From: Methylobacterium frigidaeris
Lineage (GTDB): Bacteria; Pseudomonadota; Alphaproteobacteria; Rhizobiales; Beijerinckiaceae
DNA: 64,000 nucleotides
Direction of reading: 5' to 3'
Assembly (NCBI RefSeq): GCF_022179185.1
Contig: NZ_BPQJ01000005.1
Coordinates: 239,138-303,137 of the forward strand
Shown here: one piece after another, positions 18,775 to 27,078 of the stretch
How the letters are laid out: the number at the start of each line of letters is the position of its first letter
Numbering within the stretch: the stretch's first letter is position 1
Program-made: the position numbers and the translations under genes
The notes under the pieces: model-generated
The model's input: only the letters and a program-made list of their open reading frames with translations
Databases searched by the model: none
Told to the model about the DNA's origin: nothing

Positions 18775-19281
18775 GTGTCCTCCCGGCCGCTGTCTCTGCG
18801 CCATCTCGTGCGGTGCTCCGCGGCTGGGAGGAGTTTAGGGCGGGCAGGTCTGCTGGCAAACCGGCGTCGCGATGGTGCGGGCCCGCAATCGCGCGCCCAG
18901 GCGCGCCTCGCGCTTCCGGACGGTCTGGCTCAGCGCCGGCGGCGACACCCCGAGCTGCGCGGCGACCCGGGTGAAGCTCCGCGCGCGACGGTCACGAAGG
19001 CGAGCAGGTCGTTCATGTTCTCCCGCGCCATTCATCATCCCAGAGCATAGGCCCATGTGCACGGGAGCCGGCGCGGCAATCGATCGAGGCGCCCATCCTG
19101 CGACAGACCGTGACGGTCCAGCAGATCACGTCAGAGGTGGTGCGGGTTCGTTCCGTGCCCTGCGGGCGACCAGCGTTCGCCGGCGCCCAGGATTGTCCGC
19201 CGCGCCGGTTCGCGGGGCAGGCCGGCTTCAGTCACACGCCAACCGCTTGCGAAACAACGCTATTTTCCGGGCTGGGGTAAG
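18775..19281. other. Esterase-tRNA gap
   Basis: 507 bp containing the LysR remnant (18835-19016). Nothing else recognisable lies between 19017 and 19281. Confidence 0.5.
18835..19016 (-). pseudogene. LysR-family regulator remnant, frameshifted and truncated
   Basis: From the ATG at 19016 the frame reads MNDLLAFVTVAR, then shifts by one base into SFTRVAAQLGVSPPALSQTVRK, the classic LysR helix-turn-helix, and runs to a stop at 18835. All of the effector domain is missing. The fragment stops just upstream of the secreted esterase gene, which may have been its target. Both the frameshift and the truncation are visible in the sequence. Confidence 0.75.
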
Positions 19282-19373
19282 TGGCGGAGACGGAGGGATT
19301 CGAACCCTCGAAGCCCCTTTCGGGGCTTGCTCATTTAGCAAACGAGTGCCTTCAGCCGCTCGGCCACGTCTCC
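19282..19373 (-). tRNA. tRNA-Ser (anticodon GCU)
   Basis: Complete class II tRNA. The acceptor stem GGAGACG pairs with CGTCTCC, the anticodon loop TTTGCTAA reads GCU, and a long variable arm (AGCCCCGAAAGGGGCT) marks serine. The T-loop is GGTTCGAAT and the 3' CCA is encoded (19282-19284). Decodes AGC/AGU. Confidence 0.97.
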
Positions 19374-19384
19374 AGTGGCCAACG

Positions 19385-19412
19385 CTCTAGGGAATCGGCG
19401 GGGCGCGGTCAA
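19385..19412 (-). promoter_or_regulatory. Promoter of tRNA-Ser
   Basis: On the minus strand TTGACC (19412-19407), a 16-nt spacer and CTAGAG (19390-19385), about 12 nt before the mature tRNA 5' end. The same CTAGAG -10 precedes tRNA-Trp at 45724. Confidence 0.55.
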
Positions 19413-19514
19413 CCGGTTTCGTCGCGCTTGGGGCAGCGCGCCGGGCCTTCTCCGCCGCTTGACCGCGGAGCGCCGTCCGCTGTCAGATGGGACCGGGCAG
19501 GCGGGGAGGCCGGC

Positions 19515-20414
19515 GTGACCAAAGAGATCTTCGTGTCCTACGGCGTCGATGTCGACGCGGTGGCGGGCTGGCTCGGGTCGTATGGCGGCGAGGACAGCCC
19601 CTGCGACATCTCCCGGGGCGTGTTCGCCGGCAAGGTCGGGGCGCCGCGGCTCCTGCGGATGTTTTCGCGGTGGGGCATCCAGACGACCTGGTTCATCCCC
19701 GGCCACTCGATCGAGACCTTTCCCGAGGAGATGAAGGCCGTGGCCGCGGCCGGCCACGAGATCGGGATGCACGGATACAGCCACGAGAACCCGATCGCGA
19801 TGACGCCCGAGCAGGAGGAGGCGATCTTCGACAAGTGCGTCGGGCTCATCACCGATCTCGCCGGCAAGCCGCCCCGGGGCTACGTCGCGCCCTGGTGGGA
19901 GTTCGGGCCGAAGACCAACGAGCTCCTGCAGAAGAAAGGCATCCGCTACGACCACTCGCTGATGCACAACGACCACCATCCCTACTACGTGCGGGTCGGC
20001 GAATCCTGGACCAAGATCGACTATTCCCAGCATCCCTCGACCTGGATGCGGCCGTTCGAGCACGGCACCGAGACCCGCCTGATCGAGATCCCGGCGTCCT
20101 GGAACCTCGACGACCTGCCGCCGATGATGTTCGTCAAGGCGGCGCCCAACAGCCACGGCTTCGTCAACCCGCGCGACATCGAGCAGATGTGGCGCGACCA
20201 GTTCGACTGGGTCTACGCCAATTACGACTACGCCGTCTTCCCGATCACCATCCATCCGGACGTGTCGGGCAAGCCGCACGTGCTGCAGATGCACGAGCGC
20301 CTGTTCCAGCACTTCAAGTCCCACGAGGGCGTGCGCTTCGTGACGATGGAGACGATCGCCGAGGATTTCTCGCGCCGCTTCCCGTTCGAGGGCACGGCGC
20401 GGCCGCAATCCTGA
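19515..20414 (+). CDS. Polysaccharide deacetylase-family (NodB/PuuE-type) hydrolase
   Basis: Metal-dependent deacetylase or amidohydrolase of carbohydrate-esterase family 4. This 299-aa cytoplasmic form resembles PuuE-type allantoinase-like enzymes rather than secreted chitin deacetylases: there is no signal peptide, the first motif is GVDVDA, the metal motif is HGYSHE and the arginine-type motif appears as [10 protein letters not shown]. Start GTG 19515 has a GGGGAGG site. It is followed by a small Cys-containing protein and a CobW-type GTPase, which suggests a metalloenzyme with its own metal chaperone. Substrate is not known; a purine or amide-type nitrogen compound is possible. Confidence 0.85.
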   Translation: MTKEIFVSYGVDVDAVAGWLGSYGGEDSPCDISRGVFAGKVGAPRLLRMFSRWGIQTTWFIPGHSIETFPEEMKAVAAAGHEIGMHGYSHENPIAMTPEQEEAIFDKCVGLITDLAGKPPRGYVAPWWEFGPKTNELLQKKGIRYDHSLMHNDHHPYYVRVGESWTKIDYSQHPSTWMRPFEHGTETRLIEIPASWNLDDLPPMMFVKAAPNSHGFVNPRDIEQMWRDQFDWVYANYDYAVFPITIHPDVSGKPHVLQMHERLFQHFKSHEGVRFVTMETIAEDFSRRFPFEGTARPQS

Positions 20415-20428
20415 TCAGGGCCTGCCCG

Positions 20429-20719
20429 ATGTGCGGCCTGTGCGGCGCCTTCGGGGCGCCCGACCATTGGAGCGACGGCGTGAGCAGCGGCACGCCGCAG
20501 GCCCAGAGGCGGGCTCGGGCCTCCGCCGCCAACCGGATCCTCGGCCTCTACGGCCTGCGGCTCGCCGCCTGGGCCGACCGCTACACGCTGTCGGGCCGCA
20601 CCGGGCGCAGCGCCGTGGTCGATCATCTCGGGGCGCTGTGGCCGGCGGCGGAGCGCCTCGCCGGGCGCCCCTGCGACCCCCTCGATCCGGCGATCATCGC
20701 CGCCCTCGAGGCGCGGTGA
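20429..20719 (+). CDS. Small conserved protein with N-terminal CxxC motif
   Basis: Not assigned. 96 aa, starting MCGLCGAFG, with a CxxC pair at residues 2 and 5 and a body rich in Arg, Ala and Leu. It starts 14 bp after the deacetylase and its stop overlaps the GTG start of the CobW gene (GTGA), so the three are translationally coupled. The cysteines could bind metal. The linkage to a CobW GTPase and a metal-dependent hydrolase suggests a role in assembling or assisting that enzyme (inference). Confidence 0.7.
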   Translation: MCGLCGAFGAPDHWSDGVSSGTPQAQRRARASAANRILGLYGLRLAAWADRYTLSGRTGRSAVVDHLGALWPAAERLAGRPCDPLDPAIIAALEAR

Positions 20720-21714
20720 CCCCCGTCACCCTGCTCACCGGCTTCCTCGGCGCCGGCAAGACCGCGCTTCTCGCCCGCCTGCTGCGCTGGCCGGCCCTGC
20801 GCGACACCGCGGTGCTGATCAACGAGTTCGGCGAGGTCGGGCTCGACCACCTGCTGGTCGAGCCGCTCGAGGGCGAGGTGGCACTCCTGCGCGGCGGCTG
20901 CGTCTGCTGCACCATCCGCGGCGACCTGAAGGCGGCGCTGATCGACCTGCACGACCGCCGCCGACGCGGCCTGGTGCCGGATTTTCGCCGGGTGGTGATC
21001 GAGACCACCGGCCTCGCCGATCCAGGGCCGGCGGTCGCCACCCTGGTGGCCGATCCGATGCTGCGCCACGCCTTCACGGTGGGCGCGATCGTTACGGTGG
21101 TCGATGCGGTGAACGGCGCCCGCACCCTCGACAGCCACGAGGAGGCGGTGCGGCAGGCGGCCTGCGCCGACCGGCTGGTCCTGTCGAAGACCGACCTGGC
21201 GGAGGCCGCCGTGACAGCGGCCTTGCGGTCGCGGCTCGCGGCCCTCAACCCGATGGCGCCGCTCACCGACCTCACCCTCGACGACGAACCGGAAGCCGCG
21301 CTCCTCACCGACGACCCGACCGGTGAGCCGAGCGCCCGGCGCTGGCTCTGCGCCGAGGTCCCGGCGACGCTGCACGGCCCGGTCGGCGCGGTGCTGATCG
21401 AGAGCGGGCCGGTCGACTGGACCCGGTTCGGGCTCTGGCTCGGCATGCTGCTCAACCGGCACGGCGCGCGGATCCTGCGCCTCAAGGGCCTGGTCGCGGT
21501 CGAGGGCGTCGACACGCCGGTGGTGATCCAGGGCGTGCAGCACCTCGTGCATCCGCCCCGGCACCTCCCCGCTTGGCCCGACGGCGCCGCCCGCACCCGC
21601 CTCGTGCTGATCGGTCACGACCTCGACGCCGACCTCCTGCGTCGCTCCTACGGCGCCTTCACCGGCGCCGCGGCCGTCACGGGCGCACCCGACGCCATGG
21701 CAGCCGATCGTTAA
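20716..21714 (+). CDS. CobW/COG0523-family GTPase (putative metallochaperone)
   Basis: G3E GTPase thought to deliver metal to client enzymes. The 332-aa protein has Walker A GFLGAGKT, the metal-binding GGCVCCTIRGDL (CxCC), the switch region ETTGLADP, the base-recognition SKTD and a C-terminal CobW_C domain. GTG 20716 overlaps the stop of the preceding gene by four bases. Its operon partner is a metal-dependent NodB-type hydrolase, the most likely client. No Zur box or cobalamin riboswitch was seen upstream. Confidence 0.92.
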   Translation: MTPVTLLTGFLGAGKTALLARLLRWPALRDTAVLINEFGEVGLDHLLVEPLEGEVALLRGGCVCCTIRGDLKAALIDLHDRRRRGLVPDFRRVVIETTGLADPGPAVATLVADPMLRHAFTVGAIVTVVDAVNGARTLDSHEEAVRQAACADRLVLSKTDLAEAAVTAALRSRLAALNPMAPLTDLTLDDEPEAALLTDDPTGEPSARRWLCAEVPATLHGPVGAVLIESGPVDWTRFGLWLGMLLNRHGARILRLKGLVAVEGVDTPVVIQGVQHLVHPPRHLPAWPDGAARTRLVLIGHDLDADLLRRSYGAFTGAAAVTGAPDAMAADR

Positions 21715-21764
21715 CCCTGCGGGTCCTACATCTCCGCTCTGTCCGGCAGATGGGAGGGTGGGGC

Positions 21765-22100
21765 GTGAACGCACTGGTGCCGAAGGAACTCGCTGCGAAG
21801 CTGAGCGCCCTGCCGCGCCGCCCCTGCGCGCTGGGCGAGGCCGGGCACGAGCCGCATAAACCCGTCTTCGCCGAGATCCTCGACCGGTCCGGCCACGGCA
21901 CCGGTCATTTCGTCCGCCTGCCGCAGAGCATGGTGGAGATGATCACCCGCGAGGCGCGCGGGCCCGAGCCGGTGCGCGAGCCGGAGCCGGCGCCCATGGA
22001 CGAAGCGGCCGCCGCGAAGCCGCGCCGAAAGCCCACGGCCAACTCCGATACGACAACCGCCGAAAAACCCGCCAAGCGCCGCTCCCGCAAGGAGGCCTGA
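21765..22100 (+). CDS. Hypothetical protein with basic C-terminal tail
   Basis: Not recognised. 111 aa; an ordered N-terminal half (NALVPKELAAKL to SMVEMITREA) is followed by a low-complexity Pro/Glu stretch and a Lys/Arg-rich tail ending KRRSRKEA, suggesting nucleic-acid or partner binding. GTG 21765 has a GGGAGGG site; ATG 21750 is an alternative. It follows the CobW gene by 50 bp. Confidence 0.6.
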   Translation: MNALVPKELAAKLSALPRRPCALGEAGHEPHKPVFAEILDRSGHGTGHFVRLPQSMVEMITREARGPEPVREPEPAPMDEAAAAKPRRKPTANSDTTTAEKPAKRRSRKEA

Positions 22101-22126
22101 CCCCCTGCGGCGCCGGGAGCGCCCCG

Positions 22127-23104
22127 TCAGCGCGCGCCGCGCCCACCTTCGGGACCGCCCAAGCTCCAGCGCTCCAGCAGGGCCTCGGCCACGAAGCTCA
22201 ACACCGTCGCGGAGGTCCGCACCAGGCGGCTCATGGTCAGGATGCCGTGGGTCTGGTCGGAGAGGTGCAGGGCGGTGACCGGCACGCCTTCGCGCTCGAG
22301 GCGGTGGGCATAGAGGCGGGCTTCCTCGCAGAGCGGGTCGTGGCCGCAGGTCAGCACCAGGGCGGGCGCCGTACCGGCGAGGCTCGCGGCACGGGCCGGC
22401 GAGGCGCGCCAGTCGGTGCGGTCGCGCGGATCGGGCGCGTAATGATCGACGAAGTAGCGCATCGTGCCGGCGGTGAGGGGCTGGCCCTCGGTGATGCGCT
22501 CGAAGCCCTCGCTCGTCAGCCCGAGATCGACGGAGGGGTAGAGCAGCACCTGCATCGCCGTCCGCGGCAGGGTGCCGTCGCGGCCCATCAAGGCCAGCAC
22601 CGCCGCGAGGTTGCCGCCGGCGCTGTCGCCGCCGACCGCGAGACGGTTCGGATCGACGCTCAATCCCTCCGCCCGCTCGGCCACGAAGGTCAGCGCCGCG
22701 GCCGCGTCCTCGACGGCGGCCGGGAACGGATGCTCGGGGGCGAGGCGGTAATCGACCGCGATCACGCACCCTCGCGTCAGGTTGGCCAGCCGCCGGCAGA
22801 CCCAGTCGTGCGACTCGATGTTGCCGAGCACCCAGCCGCCGCCATGCAGGTAGAGGAGGCAGGGCAGCGCCGCGTCCGGCGCCGTGCCCTCGCCGCGGTA
22901 GAGCCGGAGCGGCACCGGCCCGGCGGGGGAGGGCGCGGCGAGGTCGCGGATCTGCGCCACCGGGTCCGGCGGCGGCTGCAGGGCCCGGCGCCCGGCCAGG
23001 TAGCCGCGCCGCGCCGCCTCGGGCGGCAACGCCTCGAGGGGCTGCGCGTTGGCGGCGCGCAGCATCGCCAGCAGGGCCTGAACGTCGGGATGGAGGGCGG
23101 GCAT
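22127..23104 (-). CDS. Alpha/beta hydrolase, hormone-sensitive lipase family
   Basis: Cytoplasmic carboxylesterase. 325 aa with the HSL oxyanion motif HGGGW, nucleophile GDSAGG, a catalytic Asp in CGHDPLC and His in DQTHGIL, plus the family's YRLAPEHPFPA segment. No signal peptide. It lies 65 bp downstream of the acyl-CoA dehydrogenase gene on the same strand, so the two may form a unit for breaking down an ester-derived acid. Substrate unknown. Confidence 0.9.
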   Translation of the reverse strand: MPALHPDVQALLAMLRAANAQPLEALPPEAARRGYLAGRRALQPPPDPVAQIRDLAAPSPAGPVPLRLYRGEGTAPDAALPCLLYLHGGGWVLGNIESHDWVCRRLANLTRGCVIAVDYRLAPEHPFPAAVEDAAAALTFVAERAEGLSVDPNRLAVGGDSAGGNLAAVLALMGRDGTLPRTAMQVLLYPSVDLGLTSEGFERITEGQPLTAGTMRYFVDHYAPDPRDRTDWRASPARAASLAGTAPALVLTCGHDPLCEEARLYAHRLEREGVPVTALHLSDQTHGILTMSRLVRTSATVLSFVAEALLERWSLGGPEGGRGAR

Positions 23105-23169
23105 CGGCGGCTCGAACGGGGTTTTAAGGGAGGAAGACCCTTAGCAGGTCTCCGCCCGGACCGTCCCGC

Positions 23170-24381
23170 TCAGGCCTCCGCGGTCGGCCAGGCGAAGAAG
23201 CCGCGTCCCTCGGACTCGAGGTGGCGGTTCAGCACCATGCGATGGACCTCGTCGGCGCCGTCGACCAGGCGCGCCTGGCGGGCGTAGCGGTAGATCCACT
23301 CCAGCACCGTGTCCTTGGAATAGCCGCGGGCGCCGTTGATCTGGATGCCGATATCCGCCGCCCGGTGCAGGGTGTTGGCGACGTGAACCTTCGCCATCGA
23401 CACCTCTTTCCGGGCGAAGCGGCCCTGGTCGAGCTCCCAGGCGGCGCGCATCACCAGCAGGCGGCCGATCTCGATGTCCATGGCCAGCCCACCGAGCATC
23501 AGCTGCACGCTCTCGCGGTCGGCGAGCCGCACGCCGAAGCCCTCGCGCTTGGCCGCATACTCTTGCGCGATCTCGACGCAGCGGCCGGCGAGCCCGAGCC
23601 AGCGCATGCAATGGGTGAGGCGGGCGGGTCCGAGGCGAACCTGCGTCACCTTCAGGCCCTTGCCCTCTCCGCCGAGCACGTCATCGGGCGCGATCTGGAG
23701 CCCGTCGAAGGCGAGCTCGCAATGGCCGCCATGCTCCTCCGGCCCCATGATCGGGATTCGGCGGACGATCTCCCAGCCCGGCTGATCGCGGTGGAACAGG
23801 AAGGCGGTGAGCCCGTAGCGCGGATCGTCCGAGGTGCGGGCGATCAGGATGAAGTGGGCGGCGTCCTCGGCGCCGGTGATGTACCACTTGCGCCCGGTGA
23901 TCCGCCAGGAGCCGTCCGGCTGGCGCTCGGCCCGGGTGCGGATCATCGACGGGTCGGAGCCGCCGCCGGGATGCGGCTCGGTCATCGCGAAGGCCGAGCG
24001 CACGGCACCCGAGACGATCGGCTCCAGCCAGCGCGCCTTCTGCTCGGGCGTGCCAAGCGCCTCCAGCACCATCATGTTGCCGTCGTCGGGGGCGGCGGAA
24101 TTGAACACCACGGGCCCGAAGATCGAGCGGTTCATCTCGGTGTAGCAGGCTGCCATTCCGACCTTGCCGAGGCCCTGGCCGCCAGTCTCGGGCTTGAGCT
24201 GCAGGCACCACAGGCCGGCCGCCTTCGCCTTGGCGCGCAGGGCCGCGAGGGCTTCCGGCCCGATATTCTCGTGCTCGTCCCAGGTGCCGCGGTCGGCCTC
24301 GACGGGCAGGATCTCGCTCTCGACGAAGGCCGCGATGCGGGCGCGGAACTCCTCGATGCGCGGGGAGAGCGTGAAGTCCAT
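23170..24381 (-). CDS. Acyl-CoA dehydrogenase, ACAD10/11-like
   Basis: FAD-dependent enzyme that introduces a double bond in an acyl-CoA and passes electrons to ETF. The 403-aa protein shows the ACAD signature FAMTEPHPGGGSDP, WYITGAEDA, and the C-terminal ARLVDGADEVHR segment characteristic of the ACAD10/11 branch, which includes enzymes for long or branched acyl chains. ATG 24381 has a GGAGG site nine bases upstream. It precedes the HSL esterase gene on the same strand. Confidence 0.92.
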   Translation of the reverse strand: MDFTLSPRIEEFRARIAAFVESEILPVEADRGTWDEHENIGPEALAALRAKAKAAGLWCLQLKPETGGQGLGKVGMAACYTEMNRSIFGPVVFNSAAPDDGNMMVLEALGTPEQKARWLEPIVSGAVRSAFAMTEPHPGGGSDPSMIRTRAERQPDGSWRITGRKWYITGAEDAAHFILIARTSDDPRYGLTAFLFHRDQPGWEIVRRIPIMGPEEHGGHCELAFDGLQIAPDDVLGGEGKGLKVTQVRLGPARLTHCMRWLGLAGRCVEIAQEYAAKREGFGVRLADRESVQLMLGGLAMDIEIGRLLVMRAAWELDQGRFARKEVSMAKVHVANTLHRAADIGIQINGARGYSKDTVLEWIYRYARQARLVDGADEVHRMVLNRHLESEGRGFFAWPTAEA

Positions 24382-24490
24382 GGGCCGAATCCTCCGGGTG
24401 GCGGAACTATATTTCCATACGCTTGCGCCGCCCGGAGGCCCGCGGTCAAGCGCGGACCGGCTTCCCATCGACCCGGATCACTCGTCCTCG

Positions 24491-24550
24491 ATCACTTGCC
24501 CCCGGATCACTTGCCCCCGGATCACTTGCCCCTGGATCACTTGCCCTTCG
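24491..24550. repeat. 15-bp tandem repeat spanning a stop codon
   Basis: Four head-to-tail units of ATCACTTGCCCCCGG on the plus strand (24491, 24506, 24521, 24536), the last degenerate, with a further decayed unit before 24491. Read on the minus strand each unit is GGCAAGTGATCC-like, so it repeats the last two sense codons and stop codon of the gene at 24537-25031. Confidence 0.85.
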
Positions 24551-25031
24551 GCGGTCCGGTCGGAACCAGGAGGGCGATGCGGTAGGTGCCGCCCTCGCGG
24601 CCGATCAGGAACACGTTCGTGGGGGCGCCGTCACCTTCCACCGGCGCCTCGTCGAACACCACCCGAAGCCGCTCGGTCACCGGCATGTTCGCCTTCAGGG
24701 TGCCGCGCGATGTGGCCTCCGCCAAGCCATCCTCCGGCATCGGCTCCAGGGCCGCCGCCTTGATCGGCCGGCCGAAGCCGGAACGGATCTGGTAGAGCGT
24801 CAGCCGCTTGCGCTGCGCCCTTGTGCCGGTCCAGTTCACCAGCCGCTCGAAGGCGGCGATGTCGTGGTCGCGGATGGCCGTCGTCACGTAGGCGACGAGC
24901 GCCTCGGGCTGCGAGGGGAGGGCGGTGGCGGAACTGACGGTCGCTCCCTCGGACGGGACCTGAGCGCCCGCCGGCCCCGCGACAAGGCCGGCGGCGAGCG
25001 CCAGGGCGGCGAGACGCGGCCCCGGCCTCAT
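24537..25031 (-). CDS. Periplasmic hypothetical protein
   Basis: Not recognised. 164 aa with a signal peptide (MRPGPRLAALALAAGLVAGPAGAQ) and a mature domain of mixed alpha/beta character (EALVAYVTTAIRDHDIAAFERLVNW) that could resemble NTF2-like or DUF4864-type folds. It starts 29 bp after the PQQ dehydrogenase on the same strand and may be an accessory protein for it. Its final codons GGC AAG TGA are the first unit of a tandem repeat, so three more in-frame TGA codons follow the true stop. Confidence 0.65.
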   Translation of the reverse strand: MRPGPRLAALALAAGLVAGPAGAQVPSEGATVSSATALPSQPEALVAYVTTAIRDHDIAAFERLVNWTGTRAQRKRLTLYQIRSGFGRPIKAAALEPMPEDGLAEATSRGTLKANMPVTERLRVVFDEAPVEGDGAPTNVFLIGREGGTYRIALLVPTGPPKGK

Positions 25032-25060
25032 CGAACGGCGGCCCCTCACGCGACGAGCGG

Positions 25061-26869
25061 TCACTTGGCCGCCGCCTCCTCGCCCATGACCCGGAACACC
25101 CAGATCACCCCACCCTGCGGCAGGACGCTGACGCGGCGCTCCTCGGGGATCAGGGCGTTGATGCCGGTCAGCATGCGCTCGGCATCGACGCCCCAGCCGG
25201 CCTGGACCGCGACGTACTGGATGCCGTCGACCATGTAGCTCGAGGGCACGCCGGTGACGCCGGAATTGAGCCTTGTCTCCCACAGGACCTTGCCGGTGGT
25301 GCCGTCCAGCGCCCGGAACTTCCGGTCGCTGGTGCCGCCGGCGAAGATCAGCCCGCTGCCGGTGGTGAGCAGCGGCCCCCAGTTCGCTGAATCCGGGAAG
25401 TCGTGCTGCCAGACGCGCTTGCCGGTCTTCGGATCCCAGGCCTGGATCGCCCCGATGGCGAAGGGCTTCGACTTGTCGACGCCCTCGCGCAGGCGCAGCG
25501 AGTTCAGCACCTCGTCGATCGGGATGCCGATATAGAGCTCGCCGGGCTTGCGCGTGCCGGCCTGGGCGCCCGCCAGCTCCGAGCACAGGTTGTCGTTGGA
25601 GGGGATGTAGAACAGCCCGGTCTTCGGGTTGTAGGCCTCCGGCGGCCAGTCCTTGCCGCCCCACAGGCCGGGGCAGAAGGCGGCGCGGCGGTTGATGCCC
25701 GGGATCTTGGACTGGTCGTACGAGGGCCGGCCGGTCTTCGGGTCGAGGGACGAGAAGACGTTCTGGTAGACGAACGGCTTGCCGTCGACGAAGCTCAAAG
25801 GCCCGTCCTTGCTGCGCTCCAGGGTCCAGAGATAGCCGTTGCGGCCGGCATGAATCGCGGCGGGGATCTTCTTGCCGTCGCGCTCGATGTCGATCAGCAC
25901 GGGCGCCGAGACCTCGTCCCAGTCCCAGGCGTCGTTCCAGTGATACTGGTGGTGGCCCTTGATCTTGCCGCTGTCGAGATCGAGGGCGACGACCGACGAG
26001 GTGTAGAGGTTGTCGCCGGGCCGGGAATCCGGCGTCCAGGGGCCGCCATTGCCGGTGCCGAAATAGGCGAGGTTCGCGGCGGGGTCGTAGCTGCCCTGGA
26101 TCCAGACCGAGCCGCCGCCGGTCTTCCAGGTGTCGCCCTTCCAGGTATCGGCCGCCGGGTCGCCGGGGCCGGCCACCGTGTAGGTCTTCCAGGCCTCGTT
26201 GCCGGTCTCGGCGTCGAGTGCCGTGATGAAGCCGCGCACGCCGTACTCGCCGCCGGAGACGCCGACGACGACCTTGCCCTTCGCCACCAGCGGCGAGAGC
26301 GTCATGTAGTAGCCGTCCTGCCAGGGGGCGACGCACTTCTCCCACTTCACCTTGCCGGTGGTGGCGCCGAGCGCGACCACGCAGGAATCGGTGGTGGTCA
26401 TGTAGACGCTGTCGCCGTAGAGCCCGACGCCGCGATTGGTCGGGTGGAGCTGGGACAGCTCCGGCGGCAGCTCCTTCTGGTAGCGCCACAGGATCTCGCC
26501 GGTGCGGGCGTTGATCGCCATCACCTGCGCCTGGGGGGTCGTCACGAACATCACGCCGTTGTTGACGATCGGCGGAGCCTGGTGGCCCTCGCTCACGCCG
26601 GTCGACAGGCTCCAGGCCGGGACGAGCTTGGTGACGTTCTTCGCGGTGATCTGGTCGAGGGGCGAGTAGCCCCAGCTCTGGTAGTTGCCGCGGTACTGCA
26701 GCCAGTTCTCGGGCTCGGGATTGGCGAGACGCTGGTCGGTGACCGGCTTGTAGTCGACTTGCTTGTTGTCGGCTTGGCCGGCCTGGGCCGAAGCGGCGGA
26801 CAGCGCGAGGGCCACGGCGCCGGGGGCGACCGCGGCGAGCCAGCCCCTGGCTCGAACGAGACGTGACAT
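25061..26869 (-). CDS. PQQ-dependent alcohol dehydrogenase, lanthanide-type signature
   Basis: Periplasmic quinoprotein that oxidises a primary alcohol and passes electrons to a c-type cytochrome. 602 aa with signal peptide (cleavage near SAQA-GQ) and an eight-bladed propeller with tryptophan-docking motifs. The catalytic Asp316 is followed by Asp318 (WDWDE); an Asp two residues after the catalytic one marks lanthanide-dependent XoxF/ExaF/PedH enzymes, whereas calcium enzymes have Ala or Ser. The vicinal Cys-Cys pair that normally forms a disulfide ring over PQQ is missing: LSQLHPTNRG is found where CCDxVNRG is expected. Start ATG 26869 has a GAGGAGA site. No xoxG/mxaG cytochrome is adjacent. 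Closest named relatives cannot be set by eye. Confidence 0.88.
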   Translation of the reverse strand: MSRLVRARGWLAAVAPGAVALALSAASAQAGQADNKQVDYKPVTDQRLANPEPENWLQYRGNYQSWGYSPLDQITAKNVTKLVPAWSLSTGVSEGHQAPPIVNNGVMFVTTPQAQVMAINARTGEILWRYQKELPPELSQLHPTNRGVGLYGDSVYMTTTDSCVVALGATTGKVKWEKCVAPWQDGYYMTLSPLVAKGKVVVGVSGGEYGVRGFITALDAETGNEAWKTYTVAGPGDPAADTWKGDTWKTGGGSVWIQGSYDPAANLAYFGTGNGGPWTPDSRPGDNLYTSSVVALDLDSGKIKGHHQYHWNDAWDWDEVSAPVLIDIERDGKKIPAAIHAGRNGYLWTLERSKDGPLSFVDGKPFVYQNVFSSLDPKTGRPSYDQSKIPGINRRAAFCPGLWGGKDWPPEAYNPKTGLFYIPSNDNLCSELAGAQAGTRKPGELYIGIPIDEVLNSLRLREGVDKSKPFAIGAIQAWDPKTGKRVWQHDFPDSANWGPLLTTGSGLIFAGGTSDRKFRALDGTTGKVLWETRLNSGVTGVPSSYMVDGIQYVAVQAGWGVDAERMLTGINALIPEERRVSVLPQGGVIWVFRVMGEEAAAK

Positions 26870-26988
26870 GCTGCTCTCCTCAACCAAGGGGCCGGCGCGA
26901 GCCGGCCCGGCGTTTCCCGGAACCCTGATGTGCTCGTTGTCCGGATCCGCGTCGTTGCTGCGCGGGTCTCGGTTCCCCTCCATAAGCA

Positions 26989-27037
26989 GCGCGGCAGCGC
27001 TGCCGTATTCCTTGAGGGCGGCGCGGCAGCGCTGCCG
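26989..27037. promoter_or_regulatory. Two direct repeats each containing a 14-bp palindrome
   Basis: GCGCGGCAGCGCTGCCG occurs at 26989-27005 and 27021-27037, start-to-start 32 bp, about three helical turns. Each contains the perfect palindrome CGGCAGCGCTGCCG. The site lies 120-168 bp upstream of the PQQ dehydrogenase start and could be an operator for a dimeric regulator, or part of a structured 3' end of the Rieske transcript. Confidence 0.45.
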
Positions 27038-27048
27038 CACGTCGCCTA

Positions 27049-27070
27049 GGGCGGTGCGTGGGCACCGCCC
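27049..27070 (-). terminator. Hairpin downstream of the Rieske gene
   Basis: Perfect 9-bp stem (GGGCGGTGC and GCACCGCCC) with a 4-nt loop, directly after the Rieske stop codon in the direction of transcription. There is no T-tract, so termination is only probable. Confidence 0.5.
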
Positions 27071-27078
27071 CGTTCCGC

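Noticed and set aside
24401..24430. GGAAC followed by a possible -10 on the plus strand as a stress promoter
   Set aside because: At 16-17 nt spacing no CGTT is present and no plus-strand gene follows.
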